Shown in pieces: positions 1 to 7,307 of a stretch of 64,000 nt of DNA. The notes under the pieces are model-generated. The model worked only from the letters and a program-made list of their open reading frames with translations, searched no databases and was not told where the DNA came from. The DNA is taken from positions 1-64,000 of the forward strand of contig JAQBRV010000003.1 of assembly GCA_028286285.1 (NCBI GenBank), read 5' to 3'. How positions within the stretch are numbered: the first letter of the stretch is position 1; each line of letters starts with the position of its first letter. Position numbers and translations under genes: made by a program. This stretch comes from Candidatus Saccharimonadota bacterium (lineage in GTDB: Bacteria > Patescibacteriota > Saccharimonadia > Saccharimonadales > Saccharimonadaceae).

Positions 1-495
1 AAGAACATAAAGCAACAAGGTTTCACCATCGTTGAACTTTTGATTGTGATTGTGGTCATCGGTATCTTGGCAGCGATTACAATTGTGGCTTATAACGGTA
101 TCCAGAACCGTGGTAAGACGGCGGCCGCACAGGCGGCGGCAAATGGAGCTGACAAGAAGGCCGAAGCGTACAACGCCGATGTTAGCACTGGCTACCCGAC
201 AGGTTCAGCTATACTCACGGGAGCGGCTAGTACAACAACCTATCAGCTAACGGGAGTAACCTTCCCGGGTAGCGCCATCGCTGCTGCTCCGACGAGCCCT
301 GCCACACTTAATTTTTGGCGCTGTGGTACCAATACCTCTGCAGCAGCAACCACTCTCTTGACGACAACGGTTGTCACTGGTACACAATTCAAGTATTGGG
401 ACTACCAAGCTGGTAGTCTTGCTACCGTGTCTGCTGGTCAGACAAGTGGGACATCTACAGGCGGCTACAACATCACTTGCTATCTCGAGAGTTAG
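1..495 (+). CDS. Type IV pilin (major-pilin-like), 5' end outside the window
   Basis: The frame is open from base 1 and reads a class III prepilin leader. A short basic stretch ends in Gly (bases 19-21), followed by the mature N-terminus FTIVELL and a roughly 20-residue hydrophobic helix with the conserved Glu at +5. Prepilin peptidase would cut between that Gly and Phe. The body is rich in Ala, Thr and Ser, and the two Cys near the C-terminus (WRCG and ITCY) could close a pilin D-loop disulfide. Internal ATG or TTG starts inside the hydrophobic helix are not plausible, so the true start lies left of the window. It is presumably assembled by the PilB/C/M/N/O machinery encoded at 20-25.5 kb. 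Pilin assignment is firm; major versus minor pilin is not decidable. Confidence 0.9.
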   Translation, partial: KNIKQQGFTIVELLIVIVVIGILAAITIVAYNGIQNRGKTAAAQAAANGADKKAEAYNADVSTGYPTGSAILTGAASTTTYQLTGVTFPGSAIAAAPTSPATLNFWRCGTNTSAAATTLLTTTVVTGTQFKYWDYQAGSLATVSAGQTSGTSTGGYNITCYLES

Positions 496-515
496 GCTTC
501 TCTAGAAGACATAGT

Positions 516-554
516 GTAATAAATAACCCTAGTTATACTAGGGTTATTTATTAC
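516..554. terminator. Bidirectional terminator between pilin and glyA
   Basis: A nearly perfect inverted repeat with arms of about 17 nt (GTAATAAATAACCCTAG and its complement) around a 5-nt loop. It is A/T-rich at the outer ends, so it has a T-run on either strand. It separates the convergent pilin and glyA genes. Confidence 0.85.
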
Positions 555-572
555 ATTTCACCTCTTATCTCA

Positions 573-1844
573 TTAAAGTGGTAGAGGGAATGATTTTACA
601 AATTCGACAACTTGTTTTCGTATCTCTTGAAGAGCTCGCTCGTCATCTCTTTTATCAACAGCCTGCTTCATCCAGTCAGCTAGTTGCGACATATGTTCTT
701 CCTTAAAGCCACGCGTCGTGATTGCTGGCGTACCTAGTCGAATGCCACTCGGTCGAAACGGTGGCAGTGTGTCGTCGGCAACAGCATTTTTATTCAGAGT
801 TAATCCAATCGCGTCCAGGGCGGTTTCGGCCACCCCGCCATCAATTCCAAAACTTTTGTATACATCGGCTAAAATCAGGTGGTTACTCGTCCCACCAGTC
901 ACCAGGTTAAATCCGTGTTTCTTGAGCTCCTCAGCCAGTACAGCAGCGTTTTTAACGATCTGGGCAGCATAACCTTTAAACTCTGGCTGCAGTGCTTCAC
1001 GGAAGGCCACGGCCTTGGCCGCAATGACGTGCATATGGGGCCCGCCCTGCATACCAGGGAAGATAGAGCGGTCGATCAGGGTTGGGATGTTTTCGAGCGT
1101 CTTCTCGGGCTTCTTTAGTGGATTACCCACGATACCTTTACTGAGAATGAGTCCGCCGCGAGGCCCACGAAGGGTCTTGTGAGTCGTTGTCGTGATCACG
1201 TGGAAGCCATAGTCGAATGGGTTTTTAGCCACACCACCGACGATTAGACCGGCAATATGTGCCATGTCGGCCATTAGTAGCGCACCAACCTCTTTGCCAA
1301 TGGCGGCAAACTTTTCATAGTCTAATTCTCGAGGGTAGGCGCTGAACCCGGCGAGGATAATCTTTGGTTTGTGTTTTAACGCCAGTTCTCGCAGGTGATC
1401 GTAATCAATCTCGCCCGTCTCAATGTTCTTCATGCCGTAGCGGATGAAGTTGTAGAGCTGGGCACTGCGCGTCACTGGAGCGCCGTGGGTGAGGTGTCCG
1501 CCGTGTGAGAGCTCCATAGCCAGCACGGTGTCGCCTGGTTCGAGCCAAGCGCTGTAGACGGCTTCGTTGGCTGGTGCTCCAGAATGCGGCTGGACATTGG
1601 CGTGATCGGCCTTGAACAGCTGTTTAGCACGATCTATCGCCAGTTGCTCGAGTGGATCGGTGTTCTCTTGACCGCCATAGTAGCGGCGTCCCGGGTAGCC
1701 TTCAGAATACTTGTTGGTAAACACGCTGCCCAGTGCGGTCAGTACATCTTTTGATACGTAGTTTTCGCTCGGAATTAATTCGAGCCCTTCACGCTGGCGT
1801 TTTTCTTCAGCCGCTATTAAATCTGCAATTTGTGTATCTTGCAT
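573..1844 (-). CDS. glyA: Serine hydroxymethyltransferase
   Basis: PLP enzyme interconverting serine + tetrahydrofolate and glycine + 5,10-methylene-THF, the main source of one-carbon units. The 423-residue length is standard for bacterial GlyA. Visible landmarks are LIPSENYVS near the N-terminus, the YPGRRYYGG loop, and the PLP-lysine motif TTTTHKTLRGPRGG with the Schiff-base Lys at about residue 223. The start is supported by an AGGAGAGG Shine-Dalgarno just upstream. It is a single gene between a convergent pilin and divergent murA. In a reduced genome it probably feeds thymidylate synthesis and glycine supply. Identification is certain from motif content. Confidence 0.97.
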   Translation of the reverse strand: MQDTQIADLIAAEEKRQREGLELIPSENYVSKDVLTALGSVFTNKYSEGYPGRRYYGGQENTDPLEQLAIDRAKQLFKADHANVQPHSGAPANEAVYSAWLEPGDTVLAMELSHGGHLTHGAPVTRSAQLYNFIRYGMKNIETGEIDYDHLRELALKHKPKIILAGFSAYPRELDYEKFAAIGKEVGALLMADMAHIAGLIVGGVAKNPFDYGFHVITTTTHKTLRGPRGGLILSKGIVGNPLKKPEKTLENIPTLIDRSIFPGMQGGPHMHVIAAKAVAFREALQPEFKGYAAQIVKNAAVLAEELKKHGFNLVTGGTSNHLILADVYKSFGIDGGVAETALDAIGLTLNKNAVADDTLPPFRPSGIRLGTPAITTRGFKEEHMSQLADWMKQAVDKRDDERALQEIRKQVVEFVKSFPLPL

Positions 1845-1879
1845 ATCGCCTCTCCTCTTTAGTTAGCTCTATTATAGCA

Positions 1880-1910
1880 TTGTCATAAATTATATCGTAT
1901 GTGATATAAT
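1880..1910 (+). promoter_or_regulatory. murA promoter (leaderless type)
   Basis: TTGTCA (1880-1885) and TATAAT (1905-1910), spacer 19 nt. The -10 box overlaps an upstream ATG at 1909. The next in-frame ATG at 1918 is 7 nt after the box, where transcription should begin, so the mRNA would be leaderless and 1918 is the better start. Confidence 0.7.
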
Positions 1911-1917
1911 GGACTTC

Positions 1918-3444
1918 ATGGCGAATGAAGATTACAAGCTCAAGATTGGTAAATTAATCCAGGAAACTCGCACCAGTCAGGGTCATACCCAGGCCTATCT
2001 GGCCGACAAGCTTGGCACCTCTCAGAGTGCTATCAACCGTATTGAAAAAGGTGGACAAAACATCAGTCTCGAGATGCTGGCGCGTATTAGCGACGTCCTG
2101 TCGACAAACATCGTGACACTCAATCAAAACGGGAGGATCAATTTCAAAGTACATGGTGGCAAAAAGCTCAGCGGCAGTATTGAGGTAAAGACCAGCAAGA
2201 ACGCCGCAGTTGGCCTGCTGTGTGCAGCGCTGCTTAATAAAGGTAAGACGACGCTCAAGCGCGTCGCTCGTATCGAAGAAGTGAACCGCATCATTGAGGT
2301 GCTCAATAGCATCGGCGTCAAGACTCGTTGGCTTGATAACAACGATCTCGAAATTATCCCTCCTGCCCGACTCAAACTTGAGGCTATGGACATCAAGGCC
2401 GCCAAACGTACTCGCACCGTCATCATGTTCCTCGGTCCACTACTCCACCAATATAAAGAGTTTAAACTGCCCTTCGCCGGCGGCTGTGATCTCGGCACCC
2501 GCACGGTTGAGCCTCATATGACTGGTCTGTCGGCTTTTGGGTTAACGGTCAAAGCCACTAATGATTACTATTACGCCACGTCGCACAAGCAGACGGTAGA
2601 TCGAGTGATTCTGTTGACCGAACGTGGCGATACCGTGACCGAAAATGTCATTATGGCGGCCGCACTGCACGAAGGCACGACAGTTATCCGTAATGCCAGC
2701 CCGAACTATATGGTACAAGACGTCTGTTACTTCCTCCGCAAACTCGGCGTTAAAGTCGAAGGAATCGGCACGACGACGTTGACTATTACTGGTCTCCACA
2801 CGATCAATAAAGATGTCGAATATTACCCCAGTGAAGACCCTATCGAAGCAATGAGTTTCATCGCCGCCGCTGCCGTGACCGATTCCGAACTCACTATCAC
2901 CCGCGTGCCAATTGAATTCGTCGAAATCGAGCTTGCCGTCCTAGAGGGCATGGGGCTCGAATACACTACTGGCAAAGAGTACTTGGCACGTAATGGCGCC
3001 ACACGACTCGTTGATCTGACCATCAAACCATCACGACTAACTGCCGCGAAAGACAAGCTTCACAGCATGCCATTTCCAGGAGTCAATATGGATAATCTTC
3101 CCTTTCTTGGTCTGATTGCCACTGTTGCCAAAGGCCGCACACTGGTGCACGACTGGTCCTACGAGAACCGTGCAATTTACTTCACCGAACTTTCCAAACT
3201 CAACGCCCGGATCGAGCTGGTTGACACCCACCGCGTCTATATTTCTGGTCCAACCAAGTGGAAACCCGCCGACTTGATTGCCCCCCCTGCCCTCCGACCA
3301 TCGGTAGTCATTCTGTTGGCGATGCTCGCCGCACCAGGCACGTCTATCCTGCGTGACGTCTACTCGATTAACCGCGGCTACGAAGATTTTTCCAATCGAC
3401 TCAACTCAATCGGCGCCGAGATCGAAACCGTCCAAGAAATCTAA
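1918..3444 (+). CDS. murA: UDP-N-acetylglucosamine 1-carboxyvinyltransferase with N-terminal XRE-type HTH domain
   Basis: First committed step of peptidoglycan synthesis: enolpyruvyl transfer from PEP to UDP-GlcNAc. Residues about 75-508 are a complete EPSP-synthase-fold MurA. The substrate-binding Lys-Asn pair (SKNAA, about 94-95) and the PEP-binding Cys in the loop AGGCDLGTRTVEPH (Cys at about 190) are both retained. Fused in front, residues 5-68 form a Cro/C1-type helix-turn-helix (GKLIQETRTSQGHTQAYLA, then TSQSAINRIEKG), a domain E. coli MurA (419 aa) lacks. The start at 1918 is chosen because 1909 lies inside the -10 box. The HTH suggests DNA binding, perhaps autoregulation, but that is inference. 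No other cell-wall gene is adjacent; murT-gatD are 9 kb away. Confidence 0.93.
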   Translation: MANEDYKLKIGKLIQETRTSQGHTQAYLADKLGTSQSAINRIEKGGQNISLEMLARISDVLSTNIVTLNQNGRINFKVHGGKKLSGSIEVKTSKNAAVGLLCAALLNKGKTTLKRVARIEEVNRIIEVLNSIGVKTRWLDNNDLEIIPPARLKLEAMDIKAAKRTRTVIMFLGPLLHQYKEFKLPFAGGCDLGTRTVEPHMTGLSAFGLTVKATNDYYYATSHKQTVDRVILLTERGDTVTENVIMAAALHEGTTVIRNASPNYMVQDVCYFLRKLGVKVEGIGTTTLTITGLHTINKDVEYYPSEDPIEAMSFIAAAAVTDSELTITRVPIEFVEIELAVLEGMGLEYTTGKEYLARNGATRLVDLTIKPSRLTAAKDKLHSMPFPGVNMDNLPFLGLIATVAKGRTLVHDWSYENRAIYFTELSKLNARIELVDTHRVYISGPTKWKPADLIAPPALRPSVVILLAMLAAPGTSILRDVYSINRGYEDFSNRLNSIGAEIETVQEI

Positions 3445-3499
3445 TCTTCATCTGTTAATCAGCTGTCAATTGTGGTACTATAGGTCGTGCACAACATAT

Positions 3500-3577
3500 G
3501 GCGGATGTAGCTCATCTGGTTAGAGCGTCGGGTTGTGGTTCCGAAGGTAGTGGGTTCAATCCCCATCATTCGCCCCA
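3500..3577 (+). tRNA. tRNA-His (GTG)
   Basis: Cloverleaf with 7-bp acceptor GCGGATG/CATTCGC, anticodon loop TTGTGGT (anticodon GTG), T-arm GTGGG-TTCAATC-CCCAT and encoded CCA. The extra G at 3500 pairs with C73, the G-1 identity element of tRNA-His. A TACTAT -10-like box lies at 3476-3481. Confidence 0.95.
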
Positions 3578-3580
3578 TAG

Positions 3581-3610
3581 AAAAAACCGGTCATAGTGAC
3601 CGGTTTTTTC
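3581..3610 (+). terminator. Terminator after tRNA-His
   Basis: AAAAAACCGGTCA-TAG-TGACCGGTTTTTT: a perfect stem with T-tail starting 3 nt after the CCA end. It forms the centre of a much longer imperfect inverted repeat (see 3611-3767). Confidence 0.9.
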
Positions 3611-3767
3611 CTATGGGCTATATAGATCGGGTTGAACCCGCTACTCGGCAGCTTTAGCTGGCGATAGTAGTGGGTTCGCAAAGTGCAGCGAAATTCTGGG
3701 AAAGCTGGCTTTCACCAGAATGAGCAAACGGAGGAGTCCTGACTCGTCGGGACGATATCCCCATCAT
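3611..3767. repeat. tRNA-His-derived composite repeat (antisense 3' half plus split direct copy)
   Basis: Bases 3611-3644 are an imperfect reverse complement of the tRNA-His T-arm and acceptor strand (3547-3580), so tRNA 3' half, terminator and this copy make one long inverted repeat. A direct copy follows in two pieces. GTAGTGGGTTC (3667-3677) matches the 5' side of the T-arm and ATCCCCATCAT (3757-3767) matches the 3' side. A 79-nt insert that itself folds (ATTCTGG/CCAGAAT stem) separates them. The break falls in the T-loop. No protein-coding sense was seen here. Confidence 0.65.
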
Positions 3768-3770
3768 CCA

Positions 3771-4106
3771 TTATGAATACGGATTAAATCCACGAGTTGG
3801 TGGCTCTTTGAAGTTCTGAGGTGGTGGGGCAGGGGCGTCTGAGACTGCATTCTGCTGTTGGCGCGAAGGATCAGGTGATTGAGAGTTTTCGGGTGTAACT
3901 GGACGCTGCGGTGACGTAATCCGCCCCCTATCGCCACCAAAGTTTGCCCCCAGAAGTGAATGGCGATAGCCCTTGATGATACGCCGCTGCTGCTCTATCT
4001 TTCGTCGCTCAGTATATGACTGAGCCGCTGGAGCAGTATCGCCTGCTAACCCACTGCTGTGCAAAGGCGTGCCGTCGGGATCGTTTACAAAGCTACTTAC
4101 TTTCAT
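3771..4106 (-). CDS. Hypothetical small soluble protein, Pro/Gln-rich C-terminus
   Basis: 111 residues, no signal peptide or membrane segment. The middle is basic (YTERRKIEQQRRIIKGYRH, possibly helical). The C-terminal half is a low-complexity Pro/Gln/Ser-rich tail ending in RGFNPYS. A TATAAT box at 4119-4124 lies 12 nt before the ATG on this strand, which supports a real transcription unit. I do not recognise the family. A similar basic-helix plus disordered-tail layout occurs in small CPR proteins of unknown role, but no function can be inferred. It sits between tRNA-His and tRNA-Gly, and its stop abuts the tRNA-His-derived repeat. Confidence 0.6.
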   Translation of the reverse strand: MKVSSFVNDPDGTPLHSSGLAGDTAPAAQSYTERRKIEQQRRIIKGYRHSLLGANFGGDRGRITSPQRPVTPENSQSPDPSRQQQNAVSDAPAPPPQNFKEPPTRGFNPYS

Positions 4107-4184
4107 AGTTATGCTTTTATTATAACATCGACGAAGCGAGAAGAGCGATGAGTGACAATACTCGTTTTATACGGTAAAAACTGG

Positions 4185-4190
4185 TATAAT
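4185..4190 (+). promoter_or_regulatory. tRNA-Gly -10 box
   Basis: TATAAT ending 11 nt before the tRNA-Gly 5' end. Confidence 0.7.
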
Positions 4191-4201
4191 CTGTAAAGTC
4201 C

Positions 4202-4276
4202 GCGGGCGTCGTATAATGGCTAATATGTCTGCCTTCCAAGCAAACGATGAGAGTTCGATTCTCTCCGCCCGCACCA
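4202..4276 (+). tRNA. tRNA-Gly (TCC)
   Basis: Acceptor GCGGGCG/CGCCCGC, anticodon loop CTTCCAA (anticodon TCC), T-arm GAGAG-TTCGATT-CTCTC, encoded CCA. The anticodon stem has one weak C-A position. Confidence 0.93.
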
Positions 4277-4312
4277 AATAAAACAGCTCAGCTTACCTGG
4301 GCTTTTTTATTT
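4277..4312 (+). terminator. Terminator after tRNA-Gly
   Basis: AAATAAAACAGC pairs with GCTTTTTTATTT around a short loop, with a run of six T. It begins directly at the CCA end. Confidence 0.8.
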
Positions 4313-4377
4313 GGTATGAGTTGGGTAGAGCAAGCTCTCATTAGCAGAGCAAGGCGATCGCCTTCTCTCTCCGCCCA
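4309..4377. repeat. tRNA-Gly-derived composite repeat
   Basis: Bases 4309-4342 are an imperfect reverse complement of the tRNA-Gly 3' half (rev-comp reads ATGAGAG, then a short divergent stretch, then ACTCATACCAAAT). Bases 4363-4376 repeat the 3' T-arm strand and acceptor in direct orientation (TTCTCTCTCCGCCC). Between them lies the palindrome AAGGCGATCGCCTT. Same order as the units after tRNA-His and tRNA-Arg. Confidence 0.6.
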
Positions 4378-4414
4378 TACAATAATACTGCTTATGTATA
4401 AACGGATATTTTGA

Positions 4415-4510
4415 TATAATCTAAAATGTTCTTCAGCGAACTAACCAAGGCCGTAGGGATAACCATACGGTCTCGTTCATTCACAATTTGAGAGATTAGA
4501 GGAAGAAGCT
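4415..4510 (+). promoter_or_regulatory. Promoter and structured leader of the SGNH hydrolase gene
   Basis: TATAAT at 4415-4420, then an 80-nt leader with a hairpin (CCGTA 4451-4455 / TACGG 4466-4470) and an AGAGGAAGAAG Shine-Dalgarno before the ATG at 4511. The leader contrasts with the leaderless genes around it. Confidence 0.6.
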
Positions 4511-6058
4511 ATGAAATCTACACGCCGCTGGGTGCTTACATTGTCCTTTCTGGTATCGCTGACGGTATTGTCGACTAAAGCCAATGCTATTTCAGACTTC
4601 GACGATAATGTGCGGACGGCACCCGACTTCGACATGGCCTGTGCTGGGAGTAGCCAAACGGAGGACTGGGAGGAGACCTGGTTCTCTAAGCTCAAGCAGG
4701 CTGAGACTGATCGAAAGCTCACTGATCCGACGTTTGAAACGCCTGCCATGGACTACCACGAGTCACACGACACGAACATCATGCTCGAAATGTGGCCGTC
4801 CACATCGCCCTATGGCGCTGTCACGATGTTCATCGCAAACCCCGAGGCGACACTGAGCTTCGGAGGGCATGGCGCATACACCAAGGGGATGATCTTTCAC
4901 GACCTGACGGATCTGCGAAGAGTAGTGTTGTTCACTAACTCACAGAGCGGCAGCTCGAGCCAGAGCGGCTGTGCACCAATAAACCTTGCCCGTGCAATCG
5001 GCGATGACACCCTTGTGGAAGATGGCGTTATCGTTGGAGGTGGCGGCTCGTTCCAGTCTATGAGTGACGGGAACATTTTCTACCCGAACAATCCCGTCTA
5101 CCAATTCATCAACTTGCCGATCACTTACCCCGTGGACTACGTGGGAGACATCATCCCTACGCACTCCCATTTGATTAAGTATGTTGCCCTAGGTGACTCG
5201 TTTTCAAGCGGCGAGGGCAATCCGCCCTTCGAAACAGGGACAGATAGCACGAACCTGTGTCACCGTAGCGTTCAGAGCTGGCCACGCCTGGTTCAGAAGA
5301 GCCTGAATCTTGGACCCGTCACCTCTAGAGCGTGTTCGGGTGCCGTGACAGACTACATCATCGATAGCTACAACATCGAGAACATTGAGTTGCCGCAAGC
5401 AGCTTACATCTCGGAAGACACGGAGCTTGTCACCATCACTACTGGAGGCAATGACGTGGGATTCGGTGATGTATTGAGAACATGCACGAAGGCATACAAG
5501 CCAGGAGAGAACGAGGAGCTCAGCACGGAGGATCGCCACAACATCGAACATGAAGCCTGCATTAATGCGATAGAGGACGCTCGGCTTACGGCCACAGGGA
5601 TAGCATTCCAGGAGGAGCTTGAGGATGTCTTCTCGGGTCTACGCGATCTCGGAAGTTCGAGTCTTCAGGTGGTTGTCGCGGGTTATCCGAACCTCTTTCC
5701 TGCTTATGTGAACATTGTGGGCACGTGCAAGTGGGAAGGCGACTGGGTTACCAACGCTATCAACGAAACCTCAGGTCGTAACGTTGCAAGTGATGAGATC
5801 ACGAAGGCGCGCCTGCTTCACGACGAGCTCAACGGTGTGATTGAAGATGCGGTCGACGCGACCAACGACAGCAACATTCACTTCGTGGATCCGTCGGCTA
5901 CATTTGCAGGACATGAGCTTTGTCGTCCCAACCCCTGGTTCCACGGCGTCGTCTCGTCGATCGACGAGACAGAGCAGGCGATGTCCTATCACCCGAACTC
6001 TGACGGACAAGCAGCATACGCATCTGTCCTAGAATCGGAGATTGACGGCCTGTTGTAG
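4511..6058 (+). CDS. Secreted SGNH/GDSL-family hydrolase
   Basis: 515 residues with a classical Sec signal peptide (basic MKSTRR, hydrophobic core, cleavage after TKANA, about residue 26). A roughly 190-residue N-terminal region of unknown fold is followed by an SGNH esterase/lipase domain. Block I is GDSFSSGEG (nucleophile Ser about 230), block III GGNDVGF (Gly313, Asn314), and the catalytic His about 494 is in YHPNSDG. The usual Asp three residues before the His is absent (AMSYH), as in Ser-His dyad esterases of Streptomyces type. Several Cys could form disulfides outside the cell. Many codons end in C or G compared with neighbours, and the architecture resembles actinobacterial secreted lipases. 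That fits transfer from an actinobacterial host, but this is inference. The substrate is unknown. Confidence 0.85.
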   Translation: MKSTRRWVLTLSFLVSLTVLSTKANAISDFDDNVRTAPDFDMACAGSSQTEDWEETWFSKLKQAETDRKLTDPTFETPAMDYHESHDTNIMLEMWPSTSPYGAVTMFIANPEATLSFGGHGAYTKGMIFHDLTDLRRVVLFTNSQSGSSSQSGCAPINLARAIGDDTLVEDGVIVGGGGSFQSMSDGNIFYPNNPVYQFINLPITYPVDYVGDIIPTHSHLIKYVALGDSFSSGEGNPPFETGTDSTNLCHRSVQSWPRLVQKSLNLGPVTSRACSGAVTDYIIDSYNIENIELPQAAYISEDTELVTITTGGNDVGFGDVLRTCTKAYKPGENEELSTEDRHNIEHEACINAIEDARLTATGIAFQEELEDVFSGLRDLGSSSLQVVVAGYPNLFPAYVNIVGTCKWEGDWVTNAINETSGRNVASDEITKARLLHDELNGVIEDAVDATNDSNIHFVDPSATFAGHELCRPNPWFHGVVSSIDETEQAMSYHPNSDGQAAYASVLESEIDGLL

Positions 6059-6084
6059 CGGGTAGCGACATGCTGAAGAGCACT

Positions 6085-6108
6085 GCCCCGTACGATTCTG
6101 TGCGGGGC
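6085..6108 (+). terminator. Terminator after the SGNH hydrolase gene
   Basis: GCCCCG/CGGGGC stem with 12-nt loop. The T-tail is weak (ATCTTCATGTT). Confidence 0.55.
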
Positions 6109-6118
6109 ATCTTCATGT

Positions 6119-6124
6119 TATACT
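6119..6124 (+). promoter_or_regulatory. -10 box, leaderless type
   Basis: TATACT, 8 nt before the ATG at 6133. Confidence 0.65.
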
Positions 6125-6132
6125 AATAACAT

Positions 6133-6330
6133 ATGGAACCATTCATGAGTGGAGGCGACCTACTAGAGGGCCTCATCAAATTATTTGCCCCTCCCTTCTT
6201 ATTGATTTGTATTGCAGTCGCTGCATTCGCTTATTATGTGAGTGTCGGGAAAAAGAGATTAGGGATCGTCTTAGGTGTAGTATTTGTTCTTGCGGCGGGT
6301 GCCTATTTCGGATCATTCTTCTTAAATTAA
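6133..6330 (+). CDS. Small two-TM membrane protein
   Basis: 65 residues with two hydrophobic segments (about 14-35 and 43-63) separated by a short positive loop (SVGKKRLG), predicting a hairpin with the loop in the cytoplasm. A TATACT box 8 nt upstream of the ATG and no Shine-Dalgarno predict a leaderless mRNA, the same layout as many certain genes here. No family recognised. It is convergent with the ATP-grasp gene downstream. Confidence 0.55.
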   Translation: MEPFMSGGDLLEGLIKLFAPPFLLICIAVAAFAYYVSVGKKRLGIVLGVVFVLAAGAYFGSFFLN

Positions 6331-6368
6331 AAGTTTCGAAGTGTGTTGGCGAAGAACGCCAAAATCTC

Positions 6369-7148
6369 TTATTCCATCATCGCATCAATAATGCGCGCAT
6401 AAACCATTTCAGCTCGCTGCTTATTCTCGGGCGAGAAGCGCGCATAGTACTCCATCATAATACTGTCGTTGATTTCTAGTACCTGGCTCTCACCCGCCCT
6501 ATTCTCGACGATGTCGATGGTTGAAAGCCGCAGGCCAAGCTCTTTTTGAGCGCTAACTGCTAATTGCAACAGATCGTCATTGATTTCAATATCCTTTGGT
6601 GTTGCACCGAGCCCAAGATTGAACATGTTAAGCCCACGAATCATGACCGGTTGTTTCTCGTATATAAGTAGCGGCATGCTGTCCAGTAAGACCACACGAA
6701 TCTCCCGTGCAATGTCGATAAATGGCGCTGCTGCCCATGCGGCGATGGGAGATTGTTCAATATGAGCGACGGCCGCGTCAATATCATTAAACAGATGCAC
6801 GCCGTGGCCGCTAGTGCCGACGAGAGGCTTAATCACGACCTGCTGCCAGCCGTTCATGACATGCCGATCGGCGTGTGACACTTTGGTTCGAACCAACACA
6901 TGCGGCACTACCGGAATTCTAGCCTTCGCAAGCACTTGGTAGGTCGCGACTTTGTCTTGAGCGATACTAGCAGACACGGAATCATTCAGATCAAAACGAT
7001 AGCCAAATACCCAGTGGACTGCATCTTTAGACGTCATTTCGATCAACCAATCATCAGAGTAAACATCAAACGAAATGCCACGCTCGGCGCATATATCACG
7101 CAGCATCTGCACCATCCACCTGTCGACAATATATTCTCCATCTAACAT
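6369..7148 (-). CDS. RimK-like ATP-grasp ligase
   Basis: 259 residues with the ATP-grasp layout of the RimK/glutathione-synthetase group. Landmarks are a pre-grasp helix with DKVATYQVLAKARIPVVPHV, the nucleotide-binding lysine strand QQVVIKPLVGTSGHGVH, REIRVVLLD, and a C-terminal metal-binding strand QVLEINDSIMMEYY. These enzymes activate a carboxylate as acyl-phosphate and join it to an amine, often adding amino acids to a protein or peptide. The usual RimK N-terminal domain is shortened. A TAGAAT box 6 nt before the ATG (7155-7160) predicts a leaderless transcript. The substrate cannot be deduced, and it is unlinked to the RimK island at 40-44 kb. Sequence differs clearly from that RimK. 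Confidence 0.75.
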   Translation of the reverse strand: MLDGEYIVDRWMVQMLRDICAERGISFDVYSDDWLIEMTSKDAVHWVFGYRFDLNDSVSASIAQDKVATYQVLAKARIPVVPHVLVRTKVSHADRHVMNGWQQVVIKPLVGTSGHGVHLFNDIDAAVAHIEQSPIAAWAAAPFIDIAREIRVVLLDSMPLLIYEKQPVMIRGLNMFNLGLGATPKDIEINDDLLQLAVSAQKELGLRLSTIDIVENRAGESQVLEINDSIMMEYYARFSPENKQRAEMVYARIIDAMME

Positions 7149-7154
7149 TACATT

Positions 7155-7160
7155 ATTCTA
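7155..7160 (-). promoter_or_regulatory. -10 box, leaderless type
   Basis: TAGAAT on the minus strand, 6 nt before the ATG at 7148. It lies back-to-back with the tRNA-Arg promoter. Confidence 0.6.
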
Positions 7161-7176
7161 TCACTGATAGATTAGG

Positions 7177-7182
7177 TATAAT
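7177..7182 (+). promoter_or_regulatory. tRNA-Arg -10 box
   Basis: TATAAT ending 9 nt before the tRNA-Arg 5' end. Confidence 0.7.
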
Positions 7183-7191
7183 AGAAACTAC

Positions 7192-7267
7192 GCCCCGGTA
7201 GCTCAGTGGATAGAGCAAGAGACTTCTAAGCTTTTGGCCGCTAGTTCGATTCTAGCCCGGGGTACCA
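7192..7267 (+). tRNA. tRNA-Arg (TCT)
   Basis: Acceptor GCCCCGG/CCGGGGT (terminal G-U), anticodon loop CTTCTAA (anticodon TCT), T-arm GCTAG-TTCGATT-CTAGC, encoded CCA. The anticodon stem closes with an A-G mismatch, which is slightly unusual. Confidence 0.9.
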
Positions 7268-7307
7268 TAATAAGAACGCGTCCTTCTGGGCGTGTTTTTA
7301 TTATTAT
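7267..7307 (+). terminator. Terminator after tRNA-Arg
   Basis: ATAATAAGAACGCG pairs with CGTGTTTTTATTAT around a 10-nt loop, with a T-run in the descending arm. Confidence 0.8.

Noticed and set aside
1909-1917. Upstream ATG as murA start
   Set aside because: It overlaps the -10 box, so it would not be in the mRNA.
3667-3767. Intron-containing tRNA gene (group I or archaeal-type intron)
   Set aside because: Only the T-arm/acceptor part is present with no D-arm or anticodon, and the insert is too short for a group I intron.
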